Shown here piece after piece: positions 8,239-16,164 of a stretch of DNA of 64,000 bases. The stretch is taken from positions 1 to 64,000 of the forward strand of contig JAFVUV010000032.1 of assembly GCA_017502525.1 (NCBI GenBank), in the 5' to 3' direction. This DNA is from Clostridia bacterium. GTDB taxonomy: Bacteria; Bacillota; Clostridia; Christensenellales; Borkfalkiaceae. Under the pieces are notes generated by a model that did no database searches, was not told where the DNA came from, and was given only the letters and a program-made list of their open reading frames with translations. Position numbers and translations under genes: made by a program. The stretch's first letter is position 1; every line of letters begins with the position of its first letter.

Positions 8239-8529
8239 ATGGATTTTAACGAATACGCAAAGAACAATACGTACTCCGACAAAAACGAAAACTATGGGCA
8301 AGTAGATAAAAATCTTTTTGATTTAGTTAATTCGCTAGCATCACGTTTCGACGGTAAAAACCAAAGTGAACTTTTAATGGCTATTTACGAAGAGGCGAAA
8401 AAGGGCAAACGGCAAGGCACTTTAACCAATGCTGAAATTGATAACTTTGCTATGATGTTATCTCCTATGCTTGATGATAAACAGCGCAAAGTTCTAAACA
8501 AAATAGTTAAAGAACTAAAAAAGATTTAA
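8239..8529 (+). CDS. small helical protein of unknown function
   Basis: The 96-residue protein is acidic at the N-terminus (MDFNEYAKNN) and helical with a basic C-terminus (QRKVLNKIVKELKKI). There is no signal peptide or membrane segment. A strong GGGGGGA binding site precedes the ATG. It is divergent from the gene at 7880 and converges on the cysteine desulfurase-like gene with overlapping stops (TTAA at 8526-8529). No family is recognised, so no function is proposed. Confidence 0.75.
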   Translation: MDFNEYAKNNTYSDKNENYGQVDKNLFDLVNSLASRFDGKNQSELLMAIYEEAKKGKRQGTLTNAEIDNFAMMLSPMLDDKQRKVLNKIVKELKKI

Positions 8530-9650
8530 CGTGCAGAAATTTCTTTAACAGCACGCAAAAAATACTCGACTTCTCGAGAACTGTTTTGAACCGCTACGCT
8601 TACCCGTACAAGGCCTTCGTTTTCCGTCGAAAGAAATTTATGGGTAAGCGGTGCACAATGAAGTCCGCCCCTAACCGCTATATCGTAATCGGCATTAAGA
8701 ATATCCGCTACTTCGCTACTTGGCATATTATTTAAGCGAAATGCAACTATCCCCGTCCTATTAGGTGCGGAAAAACACTCTGCGTTAGGGATGGTTTTTA
8801 GTCCGCTTAAAATGTTTTTGGTCGTTCCATAAAGGTGGGTAGAAAAGTTTTTTAAGTTTTTATTTATGTATCTAACCCCTTCGTTAAGGGACGCGATTGC
8901 CGGCAAGTTTAAAGTTCCCGCTTCTAAGCGTTCTGGGTAGCATTTGGGTTGAGAGAAATTAAAGGTTTCACTACCCGTTCCACCGTAAAGCATAGGTTCT
9001 AATTCAGTTTCGTCATCAATAATTAAAACACCGCTTCCCATAATACCGTAAAGCCCTTTGTGACCCGCTAGCGCAAGCATAGATATATTATTTTTTTTCA
9101 TATCTATCGGAATATGTCCACCGCCTTGTGCGCCGTCAACCAAAAAATGCAAGCCGTGTTTTTTTGCAATCATACCTATATCTTCTATCGGTAGTTCGTA
9201 GCCTGTAACGTTTGATACGGCGGTCGCTACTATTAAGTAAGTATTAGGCTTAACTTTTTCTTCAATCAACAGGTGTAAAGGCTTGTTCACTTGTGGCTCA
9301 ACCACGTCTAAATCAATAAGTCCCTTGTTTTTCAAGGTAAATAGTGGGCGCAAAACCGAATTATGTTCAAAAACCGTGGTTATAACGTGTCCACCGTCTT
9401 TAAGCGAACCGAAAATTGCCATATTTAACGCTTCCGTACAGTTTTTAGTGAAAATTACGCGCTCAGAGCGAGCGTTAAAAGTTTCACTAAGCGCGTCTCT
9501 AGCGTTATTAACTATGCCTGCACCCGTAAGCGAAAGTCTATGACCGCTTCTACCGGGGTTCGCGCAAAGATATTTAAGAACGGTTTGGGCGGCGTCGGTT
9601 ACCGCGCTTATCTTAAAACCGCCAGTTGCTGCATTATCAAAATAAACCAT
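8526..9650 (-). CDS. cysteine desulfurase-like class V aminotransferase
   Basis: The 374-residue PLP enzyme has DNAAT at residues 5-9, FEHNS near 95, VDGAQGGG near 171, the PLP lysine in AGHKGLYG near 196, and RGGLHCAPL with the candidate active cysteine near 329. This matches the cysteine desulfurase-like group often paired with DUF3343 proteins rather than housekeeping IscS/SufS. It should remove sulfur (or selenium) from cysteine (or selenocysteine) as a persulfide. The divergent DUF3343 gene at 9739, a putative Se/S carrier family, supports a shared sulfur or selenium transfer role. No selA, selB or selD is in the window. Confidence 0.88.
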   Translation of the reverse strand: MVYFDNAATGGFKISAVTDAAQTVLKYLCANPGRSGHRLSLTGAGIVNNARDALSETFNARSERVIFTKNCTEALNMAIFGSLKDGGHVITTVFEHNSVLRPLFTLKNKGLIDLDVVEPQVNKPLHLLIEEKVKPNTYLIVATAVSNVTGYELPIEDIGMIAKKHGLHFLVDGAQGGGHIPIDMKKNNISMLALAGHKGLYGIMGSGVLIIDDETELEPMLYGGTGSETFNFSQPKCYPERLEAGTLNLPAIASLNEGVRYINKNLKNFSTHLYGTTKNILSGLKTIPNAECFSAPNRTGIVAFRLNNMPSSEVADILNADYDIAVRGGLHCAPLTHKFLSTENEGLVRVSVAVQNSSREVEYFLRAVKEISAR

Positions 9651-9738
9651 AAAATCACCTCGTGTTTAACAATTTAAAAAATAGTTTAATATTATATTGT
9701 ATAGACAAAAAGGTTTATTTATGCAAAGGAGGAATTTT

Positions 9739-9996
9739 ATGGAATTCGTTGTGGTTGCTTTTCGCTCGCGCGCACACACGGTTAAGTTTGCGGAATTTAT
9801 GCGCGCTAACGGAGTGAGCGTTGAAATAATAAATACGCCAAAAGAAGCAGGCGTTGGTTGTGGGCTTTCGGTAAAAGTGAGTAAAAGTGTATTTACCGCA
9901 GTCAAAAGAGCGGTGCAAGTAGCGTCATTAAATTCTTTCGCAGGATTTTTCTTGGTTACGCAAGTGGGCGGGAAAAGACTTGTTAGAACTATTTAA
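9739..9996 (+). CDS. DUF3343 protein, putative Se/S carrier-like
   Basis: This 85-residue protein matches the DUF3343 pattern: a short ferredoxin-like unit starting MEFVVVAFRSRAHTVKFAEF, with INTPKE and a conserved cysteine in VGCGLSVKV. The family is described as putative Se/S carriers. AGGAGG at 9726-9731 fixes the start at 9739; two earlier in-frame ATGs would place the binding site inside the gene. It is divergent from the cysteine desulfurase-like gene, 88 bp away, which fits a donor-carrier pair. The carrier role is inferred from family and context. Confidence 0.8.
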   Translation: MEFVVVAFRSRAHTVKFAEFMRANGVSVEIINTPKEAGVGCGLSVKVSKSVFTAVKRAVQVASLNSFAGFFLVTQVGGKRLVRTI

Positions 9997-10064
9997 GAAT
10001 AAAACTACGATAAAATCGCTTGTAAAAACCCCGTCGCTTGTGGTAAACTATTTGTGGTAAAATT

Positions 10065-10691
10065 ATGAACAAAAAAACTGCAAAAGAAATAGTTGAAAAG
10101 TTGTCGGGGCTATTTACGGATAAGCCCGCCCTTAATTTTTCCACTCCGTTTGAGTTGCTTGTCGCGGTTGTACTATCTGCACAATGCACGGACGAGCGCG
10201 TAAATAAAGTTACGGCAGAGCTTTTCAAAGAATATAACACGGCGGAAAAATTGCTAACGCTGACCGAAGAAGAGCTTGGCAAAAAAATTTTTTCTTGCGG
10301 ACTGTATAAGTCTAAAGCCAAGCACCTTTTAAGTGCGTGCAAGGCTATAATAGAAAAGTTTAACGGACAAGTTCCTAACACTTTAGAGGGACTTCGCTCG
10401 CTTGACGGCGTGGGTAGAAAGACCGCAAACGTGGTTTATAGCGTGGCTTTTAACGGTAACGCTATTGCCGTTGATACGCACGTTTTTAGGGTGAGTAATA
10501 GAATTGGGCTTGCTAAAGCGGATAACGTTTTGCAAACCGAAAAGCAGTTGATGAAAATTTTAGATGAAAAGGACTGGTCAAGGTCGCATCATTATTTAAT
10601 TTATCTCGGCAGAAGTTATTGTAAGGCATCAAAACCCGATTGTAATAATTGCCCGATAAACGCACAATGTTTAAAAAGAATTAATAGGTGA
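10065..10691 (+). CDS. nth: endonuclease III
   Basis: The 208-residue DNA glycosylase/AP lyase removes oxidised pyrimidines in base excision repair. It shows the helix-hairpin-helix LRSLDGVGRKTANV with the catalytic lysine, the catalytic aspartate in AVDTHVFRV, and the [4Fe-4S] cysteines C186, C193, C196 and C202 (C-x6-C-x2-C-x5-C), spaced as in E. coli Nth. Length and motifs are complete. It leads a tight run with obgE three bases after its stop. I see no clear Shine-Dalgarno before the ATG. Confidence 0.95.
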   Translation: MNKKTAKEIVEKLSGLFTDKPALNFSTPFELLVAVVLSAQCTDERVNKVTAELFKEYNTAEKLLTLTEEELGKKIFSCGLYKSKAKHLLSACKAIIEKFNGQVPNTLEGLRSLDGVGRKTANVVYSVAFNGNAIAVDTHVFRVSNRIGLAKADNVLQTEKQLMKILDEKDWSRSHHYLIYLGRSYCKASKPDCNNCPINAQCLKRINR

Positions 10692-10694
10692 AGT

Positions 10695-11957
10695 ATGTTT
10701 ATAGACAGAGCGCAAATCACGATAAAAGCGGGTGACGGGGGTAATGGAATTACCTCTTTTATCCATTATAAAGGAAAGGTTAGCGGTGGCCCTGATGGTG
10801 GGGACGGCGGTAAGGGCGGAAATATTATTTTCGTTGCGGACAAGCATTTATCCAACCTTTCAGACTACTACTATAAAACCAAATACGTTGCTGAAAACGG
10901 GCAACCGGGCGAGCCGAAAGACTGTTTCGGCAGGTCGGGTAAGGACCTTGTTTTAAGAGTACCACTCGGCACGGTAATTAGGGATAAAGAAACAGGCAAT
11001 ATTATTGCCGATATGTTTACGGACGGTCAAAGCAAAGTCGTTTTAGAAGGTGGCGACGGTGGTAAGGGTAACGCTAAATTTGCAAACTCAAGGCGTCACA
11101 CCCCGCACTTTTCACAAACGGGCGAAAAAACCGAAACTAAAAAGGTTGTGCTTGAACTTAAAACCATTGCGGACGTTGGCTTGGTTGGTTTCCCCAACGT
11201 TGGCAAATCAACGATACTCAGTAAAATAACGCGCGCAAGACCAAAGATTGCCAACTACCACTTTACTACGCTTTCTCCCAACCTTGGCGTTTGCGATTAT
11301 TACGACAATCAGTTCGTGGTTGCCGATATTCCAGGTCTTATTGAAGGCGCAAGCGACGGTGCTGGGTTGGGTATAGAATTTTTACGCCATATAGAAAGAA
11401 CGCGTATGTTAGTACACGTTATTGACGTTTCGGGTGTGGAAGGAAGAGACCCTTACGACGATTATCTTAAGATAAATGCAGAACTAAAAAATTATAGTCC
11501 TAAACTTGCCAAATTAAAGCAAATTATAGTTGCGAACAAAACCGATATTTACGGTGCGGAAGAAAAATATAAAGAATTCAAAAAGCAAATCGGCAGAAAA
11601 CATAAAATCGTTGAAGTTTCGGCTATTACGGGAAAGGGACTTGACGACCTTAAAAAAGCGGTGTTTACAGTTCTTGAAAAGTTGCCACCAGTTAAACCGC
11701 TTGAGTTTGAAGAATATAACTACGTTAAACCCGATAGACTTTCTTACGAAATATTTAAAGAAGGCGAAACGTTCGTTATCGTGGGCACACTAGTTGACGT
11801 GCTTAAGAGAAACGTTGTTTTAGACGATATGAACTCGCTTGCGTATATGCACAAAGTACTTCGCGACCGCGGTATAATAAAGCAACTGCGTGAAATGGGC
11901 GCAACCGATAAATCGACCGTTATTATCGGCGACGAAGAATTTGAATTTGTTGATTAA
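10695..11957 (+). CDS. obgE: GTPase ObgE/CgtA
   Basis: The 420-residue protein has the glycine-rich Obg fold (about 1-158), a G domain with GFPNVGKST near 165 (G1), a DIPGLIEGA G3 region and NKTD (G4), and a C-terminal OCT domain (about 345-420). Obg is an essential GTPase that acts on 50S subunit maturation and, in Bacillus, stress and sporulation control. The OCT extension is typical of Firmicutes. AGGTGA precedes the start. It is followed by yhbY, another large-subunit factor, in the same operon. Confidence 0.96.
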   Translation: MFIDRAQITIKAGDGGNGITSFIHYKGKVSGGPDGGDGGKGGNIIFVADKHLSNLSDYYYKTKYVAENGQPGEPKDCFGRSGKDLVLRVPLGTVIRDKETGNIIADMFTDGQSKVVLEGGDGGKGNAKFANSRRHTPHFSQTGEKTETKKVVLELKTIADVGLVGFPNVGKSTILSKITRARPKIANYHFTTLSPNLGVCDYYDNQFVVADIPGLIEGASDGAGLGIEFLRHIERTRMLVHVIDVSGVEGRDPYDDYLKINAELKNYSPKLAKLKQIIVANKTDIYGAEEKYKEFKKQIGRKHKIVEVSAITGKGLDDLKKAVFTVLEKLPPVKPLEFEEYNYVKPDRLSYEIFKEGETFVIVGTLVDVLKRNVVLDDMNSLAYMHKVLRDRGIIKQLREMGATDKSTVIIGDEEFEFVD

Positions 11958-11971
11958 TTAAAGGAGAAAAT

Positions 11972-12265
11972 ATGTTAACTTCTAAAGAAAGAAGCGCGTT
12001 GCGTTCAATCGCAGCCAACATTGAACCTGTAACACAGGTCGGCAAACTTGGCGTGAACGATAGTTTAATAGAAAGCCTTGATAAAGCCATTGAGAAAAGA
12101 GAAATTATAAAAGTTACCGTTTTAGAAAATTCAATGCTTAATCCCAAAGAAACGGGTTTTGAGATTGCTGAAAAGTTGGGCGCGGAATACGTTTGCGCTA
12201 CGGGCAGAAAACTTGTTTTTTACCGTCGCAGTAAGAACCCCAAAGTAGAGCATATAATATTTTAA
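11972..12265 (+). CDS. yhbY: RNA-binding protein YhbY (CRM domain)
   Basis: The 97-residue protein is one CRM domain: LTSKERSALRSIA, the VGKLGVNDSLIESLDKAIEKRE region and the C-terminal ATGRKLVFYRR. YhbY binds pre-50S particles. AAAGGAG precedes the ATG, 14 bases after obgE, so both assembly factors are likely made together. The gene order obgE-yhbY is common in Firmicutes. Confidence 0.93.
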   Translation: MLTSKERSALRSIAANIEPVTQVGKLGVNDSLIESLDKAIEKREIIKVTVLENSMLNPKETGFEIAEKLGAEYVCATGRKLVFYRRSKNPKVEHIIF

Positions 12266-12270
12266 TTGCT

Positions 12271-12726
12271 ATGTATAAAATAATGTTCGTTTGTTACGGT
12301 AATATTTGCCGTTCGCCTATGGCTGAATTTATGATGAAAGACTACGTTCAAAAAATGGGCAAAGAAAAAGACTTTTTAATACGTTCCTCAGCCACTAGCG
12401 CAGAAGAATTAGGCAACCCCGTTCATCGTGGCACGCGTGCTATACTTGATAGATTAGGCATTGATTACAGTGCAAAAAGGGCGGTTAGATTAACCAAACA
12501 AGATTACGAAAATTACGATTATTTTATCGGTATGGATTACGATAATCTGCACACTATGAAGTATATGCTAGGTGGCGACCCGCAAAATAAATGCTCGCTG
12601 TTACTTGATTATACGAACAGGTCGGGCGAAGTTGCAGACCCTTGGTACACGCACAATTTCGAAGATACTTATCGTGACGTAAAAGACGGCGTGGAAGGGC
12701 TATATAAGTTTTTAATGAAAAAATAA
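12271..12726 (+). CDS. low molecular weight protein-tyrosine phosphatase
   Basis: The 151-residue enzyme has the phosphatase loop CYGNICRS at residues 8-15 (C-x5-R-S) and the general acid region VADPWYT near 130. It should remove phosphate from tyrosine (or arginine) on proteins through a cysteinyl intermediate. It starts five bases after yhbY, with no clear ribosome binding site, so translation may be coupled. A strong terminator follows. Targets are not evident; a kinase partner is not next to it. Confidence 0.93.
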   Translation: MYKIMFVCYGNICRSPMAEFMMKDYVQKMGKEKDFLIRSSATSAEELGNPVHRGTRAILDRLGIDYSAKRAVRLTKQDYENYDYFIGMDYDNLHTMKYMLGGDPQNKCSLLLDYTNRSGEVADPWYTHNFEDTYRDVKDGVEGLYKFLMKK

Positions 12727-12738
12727 AACACCAATATT

Positions 12739-12778
12739 AGCGCAAACTTTCTTTGTTTTGAAAGTTTGCGCTTTTTTT
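12739..12778 (+). terminator. terminator of the nth-obgE-yhbY-phosphatase unit
   Basis: A perfect 13-bp stem (12739-12751 with 12760-12772) is followed by a run of Ts, a strong intrinsic terminator. Confidence 0.93.
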
Positions 12779-12810
12779 ATAAAAAAATTTTGCGCGACAG
12801 GTTAATTTTG

Positions 12811-12839
12811 TTGACTTTATCACTTTATCGTGCTAAAAT
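12811..12839 (+). promoter_or_regulatory. promoter of the histidine operon
   Basis: TTGACT (12811-12816) and TAAAAT (12834-12839) are 17 bp apart. The spacer contains two adjacent copies of ACTTTATC (12814-12821 and 12822-12829), a candidate binding site for the HisR-like regulator encoded next. Confidence 0.8.
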
Positions 12840-12869
12840 GTTAAACAACTAAAACAAAGAGAGGGAATT

Positions 12870-13160
12870 ATGACGAATTTCCATATTGAAAATTTTGATG
12901 AACTTTTTAACGCGGTGTTAAAGTTGAAAGACGTTGAAGACTGCAGAAAATTTTTTGAAGACGTTTGCACTATCAAAGAGTTAGAAGATATTTCGCAACG
13001 ACTTGAAGTGGCTAAACTCTTAAAAAAGGGATTTAATTATCAAAGCATTTCTAAAGAAACGGGTGCGAGCACCGCAACCATCAGCCGTGTTAATAAATGT
13101 ATTAACTATGGCAGTGGCGGATATAAACTAGTTTTAGACGGCGAGCAAGGAGAAAAGTAA
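12870..13160 (+). CDS. hisR: TrpR-like regulator (YerC/HisR family)
   Basis: The 96-residue protein belongs to the YerC/YecD TrpR-related family: CTIKELEDISQRLEVAKLL then the helix-turn-helix NYQSISKETGASTATISRVNK near 55-80. Comparative work has linked this family to histidine biosynthesis genes in Firmicutes. Here it is the first gene of the full his operon, which supports that role and suggests autoregulation. GAGAGG stands before the ATG. hisZ begins two bases after its stop. The effector is probably histidine or a derivative, but that is inferred. Confidence 0.88.
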   Translation: MTNFHIENFDELFNAVLKLKDVEDCRKFFEDVCTIKELEDISQRLEVAKLLKKGFNYQSISKETGASTATISRVNKCINYGSGGYKLVLDGEQGEK

Positions 13161-13161
13161 A

Positions 13162-14259
13162 ATGAGTGCAAAGGCATTAGGGCAAAGCGGAGTGGAAAAA
13201 GCGGTTGGTTTGTTGCGTGAACTTTACGCAAGTTACGGCTTTACACACTATAAAATGAGCAAGTTTGAAGAATACGACCTTTACGTTAAAAATAAAGACT
13301 TTTTGGTGTCTGACAACGTTATTACTTTCACCGATACGGACGGAAAGTTGATGGCGTTAAAACCCGACGTTACGCTATCCATTATCAAAAACGGAAGTTA
13401 CGACGCGGGCGTGGAAAAACTTTTCTATAACGAAACGGTTTATAGAGTTTCGAAAGGCACCAAATCTTTTAAAGAGTTTATGCAGGTTGGTTTAGAGTGC
13501 TTGGGCGATATTGACGAATACCAAATTACTGAAGTGCTTTATCTTGCAGTTAAAAGTCTTTCTACGGTATCTAAAGAATATCTTTTAGATATTTCGCACT
13601 TAGGCGTGGTAAAGGGTGTTTTAGAAGATTTCAATTTAAGTATCGACGCGCAAAAGAAAATTATTTCTTATCTTGGCGACAAAAACGCGCAAGGTGTGGA
13701 AAACGTTTGCGAGAGCGAAAATTTATCTGATGAGCAAAAGAAAATTTTGCTTGCAATAGTTAACGTTTACGGCGCACCTGATTTTGCTATTGATAGTCTT
13801 AAAAAGGCGGGGCTTGACGGACAGGCGTTATCCGCGCTTAACCAACTTGAAAGCATCGTAAACGGCTTAAAAGCGTTCGGCGTATGCGATAAAGTGCGCG
13901 TGGATTTTTCGGTAGTAAACGATATGGGCTATTATAACGGAATAGTATTTAAAGGATTTATTAGTGGAATACCTACGGGTATTTTGTCGGGTGGTGGCTA
14001 CGATAAACTTATGCAAAAAATGGGCAAGAAAGCACGCGCTATCGGGTTTGCAGTTTACCTTGACGAACTTGAAAAATACCTGCTTGAAGAAAACGAGTTT
14101 GACGTGGACGTTGCTATCGAGTACGGCGACGAAGATGCTAAAACGGTTGGTGCGCTAGTTAAAGAAATTGCTAGTAGCGGTCAAACGGTGGGCGCGTTTA
14201 AGGTGGTTCCCAAAAAATTGCGCTATAAAAAACTTATCGACTTAAAGGAGGGCTGTTAG
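13162..14259 (+). CDS. hisZ: ATP phosphoribosyltransferase regulatory subunit
   Basis: The 365-residue protein is a histidyl-tRNA synthetase paralogue: it keeps the class II synthetase core (LKPDVTLSI, FMQVGLECLG, the GGGYDKL motif 3-like region) but is not a full synthetase. HisZ binds short-form HisG and makes it active and histidine-sensitive. The short HisG that follows one base later fits this. AAGGAG precedes the start. Confidence 0.93.
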   Translation: MSAKALGQSGVEKAVGLLRELYASYGFTHYKMSKFEEYDLYVKNKDFLVSDNVITFTDTDGKLMALKPDVTLSIIKNGSYDAGVEKLFYNETVYRVSKGTKSFKEFMQVGLECLGDIDEYQITEVLYLAVKSLSTVSKEYLLDISHLGVVKGVLEDFNLSIDAQKKIISYLGDKNAQGVENVCESENLSDEQKKILLAIVNVYGAPDFAIDSLKKAGLDGQALSALNQLESIVNGLKAFGVCDKVRVDFSVVNDMGYYNGIVFKGFISGIPTGILSGGGYDKLMQKMGKKARAIGFAVYLDELEKYLLEENEFDVDVAIEYGDEDAKTVGALVKEIASSGQTVGAFKVVPKKLRYKKLIDLKEGC

Positions 14260-14260
14260 T

Positions 14261-14890
14261 ATGAAGATGCTTAACGTGGCTTTGCCCAAAGGCAGACTTG
14301 GCGAAAAGGTTTACGATATGTTTGAAAAAGCAGGGTTTCCTTGCCCGTCGATAAAAGAAAATAACCGTAAACTTATTTTTGAAAATCAAGAAGTGGGCGT
14401 AAGATATTTTTGGGTAAAGCCGTCAGACGTTGCCATTTACGTTGAGCGTGGGGCGGCGGATATCGGCGTTGCCGGTAAAGATATTCTCGTTGAATACCGT
14501 CCCGACGTTTACGAACTTTTGGACTTAAAGATGGGCAAGTGCGATATGGCTGTCGCCGCTAAAGCTGATTTTGAAGACGATAGAACTAAAACGCTAGTGG
14601 TGGCGACTAAATTTACTAACGTTGCTAAAGACTATTACGGAAGTCTTGGTAGGGATATAGATATTATTCATCTTAACGGCTCAATTGAAATCGCGCCTAT
14701 TTTGGGACTTTCGGACGTTATAGTTGATATCGTGGAAACGGGCACAACGCTAAAAGAGAACAATCTTGTCGTGGTTGAAAAGTTTATGCCTATTTCCGCA
14801 AGGCTTATCGCCAACAAAGCAAACTTTAAGTTTAAGTCAGAGTTAATTGAAAAAATCAAACAATCACTCGCTAAACAGACGGAGAACTGA
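14261..14890 (+). CDS. hisG: ATP phosphoribosyltransferase, short form
   Basis: The 209-residue enzyme catalyses the first step of histidine synthesis, joining ATP and PRPP. It is the short form lacking the C-terminal regulatory domain, with ALPKGRLGEK at the start, ERGAADIGVAGKD near 67, and the PRPP-binding region VDIVETGTTLKEN near 160. It needs HisZ, encoded just before it. AAAGGAGG precedes the ATG. Confidence 0.95.
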   Translation: MKMLNVALPKGRLGEKVYDMFEKAGFPCPSIKENNRKLIFENQEVGVRYFWVKPSDVAIYVERGAADIGVAGKDILVEYRPDVYELLDLKMGKCDMAVAAKADFEDDRTKTLVVATKFTNVAKDYYGSLGRDIDIIHLNGSIEIAPILGLSDVIVDIVETGTTLKENNLVVVEKFMPISARLIANKANFKFKSELIEKIKQSLAKQTEN

Positions 14891-14891
14891 T

Positions 14892-16163
14892 ATGATTAAA
14901 ATTATAGACAAAAAGGTGGACGCAAACAGCGTTTTTGCTAGAGTTACGCCAAAGGTTGACGTTTCGGCTATCGTCAAAGACATAATCGATAACGTTGTTA
15001 ACAACGGCGACAAAGCACTTTTTGAATACACCAAAAAATTCGACAAAGCGGAGTTAACCGACCTTGCCGTTAGCAAAGAAGAGATTGACCAAGCGGTAAA
15101 AGAAGTTGACAAAGAGTTTTTAAGAATACTTAACCGCGCTGCTGAAAATATTAGAGCCTTTCACTCTAAACAAAAACGCCAAGGCTTTGAAATCACTAAC
15201 GCCGACGGTGCAATAGTGGGACAAAAAATTATTCCCGTTGAAAAAGCAGGGCTTTACGTTCCCGGCGGTACGGCTGCATATCCTTCAACCGTTTTGATGG
15301 ATGCAATCCCCGCAAAAATCGCGGGGGTGGAACAAGTAGTTATGGTTACACCGCCCGATAAGAACGGTAAAATCAACCCCGTTATTTTGGCGGCGGCTAG
15401 CGTTGCGGGCGTGGATAAAATTTTCAAAGTAGGTGGCGCGCAAGCCATTGCAGGTCTTGCTTACGGCACGGAAAGTATTCCTAAGGTTGATAAAATCGTC
15501 GGGCCAGGCAACGCTTTCGTTGCAGAAGCCAAAAAGCAAGTTTTCGGCACGGTTTCAATCGATATGATTGCTGGACCTAGTGAAATTTTAATCGTTGCAG
15601 ACGATAAAAATAATCCCGCGCATATTGCTTCGGACCTATTATCTCAAGCTGAACACGATAAAATGGCAAGCGCGGTGCTCATAACCGATAGCAAAGAGTT
15701 TGCTAAAAAAGTTTCCGCGCAACTAGAAGAACAAATTCCCTTGCTTGAAAGGGCGGATATTGCAAGAGCCTCGATTGACGATAACGGCAAGATTATTATC
15801 GCCGAAGATTTAGACGACGCTATAGATATTGCAAATCTTCTTGCGCCCGAACACTTGGAACTTTGTTTAGATAATCCGTTTGAATATTTAACAAAAATTA
15901 AACACGCAGGTTCAGTATTTTTGGGCAGAAACTGTCCCGAAGCAATGGGCGATTATATTGCGGGGGCAAACCACACGTTGCCAACGAGCGGAACGGCAAG
16001 ATTTTCAAGCGCGCTGTCCGTTGATGATTTTATAAAGAAAACGCAGTACGTTTACTACTCTAAAGAAGCGTTAGAAAATACTGCGAAAGACGTAGATTAT
16101 TTTGCAAAAAAAGAAGGGCTTACCGCACACGCTAAATCGGCGGTAATTAGAATTAAGGATTAG
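14892..16163 (+). CDS. hisD: histidinol dehydrogenase
   Basis: The 423-residue enzyme oxidises histidinol to histidine in two NAD-dependent steps. Visible signatures are VGPGNAFVAEAKKQVFG near 205, DMIAGPSEILI, the zinc-site region SQAEHD, and NCPEAMGDYIAGANHTLPT near the C-terminus. The start at 14892 follows CGGAGAA and lies one base after the hisG stop; an earlier in-frame ATG at 14847 is inside hisG and is not needed. Length is normal for the family. Confidence 0.95.
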   Translation: MIKIIDKKVDANSVFARVTPKVDVSAIVKDIIDNVVNNGDKALFEYTKKFDKAELTDLAVSKEEIDQAVKEVDKEFLRILNRAAENIRAFHSKQKRQGFEITNADGAIVGQKIIPVEKAGLYVPGGTAAYPSTVLMDAIPAKIAGVEQVVMVTPPDKNGKINPVILAAASVAGVDKIFKVGGAQAIAGLAYGTESIPKVDKIVGPGNAFVAEAKKQVFGTVSIDMIAGPSEILIVADDKNNPAHIASDLLSQAEHDKMASAVLITDSKEFAKKVSAQLEEQIPLLERADIARASIDDNGKIIIAEDLDDAIDIANLLAPEHLELCLDNPFEYLTKIKHAGSVFLGRNCPEAMGDYIAGANHTLPTSGTARFSSALSVDDFIKKTQYVYYSKEALENTAKDVDYFAKKEGLTAHAKSAVIRIKD

Positions 16164-16164
16164 T

